This document shows, one piece after another, positions 63,910-64,000 of a stretch of DNA of 64,000 bases. The position numbers were made by a program, and so were the translations under genes. The number at the start of each line of letters is the position of its first letter. The first letter of the stretch is position 1. The notes beneath the pieces were generated by a model. It worked only from the letters and a program-made list of their open reading frames with translations, did not search any database and was not told the origin of the DNA. The stretch comes from Bolinopsis microptera (taxonomy: Eukaryota; Ctenophora; Tentaculata; Lobata; Bolinopsidae): positions 19,642,265-19,706,264 of the forward strand of contig NC_087078.1 in the NCBI RefSeq assembly GCF_026151205.1. Reading direction: 5' to 3'.

Positions 63910-64000
63910 CAATTGTATCGCCTCTCGGATTTGCTCTCGGATCCTATAGGATTTGAGTATCCTATCGGGTCCGAGAGCAAATCCTATCGGCACTCGGAAT
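63910..64000. repeat. Inverted repeat at the window end (CTCGGA / TCCGAG type)
   Basis: ATTTGCTCTCGGATCCTATA is mirrored by ATCGGGTCCGAGAGCAAAT about 15 bp later, with CTCTCGG and CACTCGG outliers. It continues past the window. Confidence 0.6.

Overview
The window looks like nuclear DNA from an invertebrate animal. It is AT-rich, its genes are split into many short exons with GT-AG introns, and it is crowded with satellites, inverted-repeat elements and decayed retroelements. No operon, bacterial promoter, CRISPR array or RNA gene was recognised. Hexamers of the animal telomere type (TTAGGG) occur internally. I cannot name the species. All gene models were built by eye from splice signals, reading phase and codon pattern. 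A chain of exons whose phases all agree is the main support.

Layout. (1) 1117-17159, minus: an eight-exon gene for a probably extracellular, cysteine-rich protein with a sushi-like module. Its introns hold Penelope-like and LINE remnants, hAT-type and Helitron-like elements and a long GA tract. (2) 17176-23985: a 36-bp minisatellite, then a 15-bp satellite interrupted by a 3.5-kb foldback element with telomere-like hexamers at its centre. (3) 24029-34243, plus: the 3' part of a gene for a divergent seven-helix receptor with a long cytoplasmic tail. (4) 36515-44062, minus: a complete nine-exon BTB-BACK gene of about 489 residues with a one-base frameshift in exon 2. A 52-bp satellite lies just upstream and an 11-bp satellite fills the first intron. 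(5) 45816-46673, plus: the 3' end of a Myb/SANT-like gene. (6) 51611-52178, plus: a possible two-exon gene of about 61 residues. (7) 54003-55285: a 65-bp satellite. (8) 56366-56770 and 58116-58499, minus: 3' ends of two unidentified genes. (9) 59440-61764, plus: LINE 3' remnants. (10) 61801-63648, minus: the 3' end of an AGC-family protein kinase gene.

The genes do not form an obvious pathway. The most unusual shared feature is that three unrelated genes each carry a short tandem duplication placed exactly over a splice junction (about 9498-9660, 24679-24775 and 41884-41995). The other main signals are a minisatellite that reads in frame into the first recognised exon of gene 1, a set of foldback elements nested in satellites, and three perfect RFX X-box palindromes.
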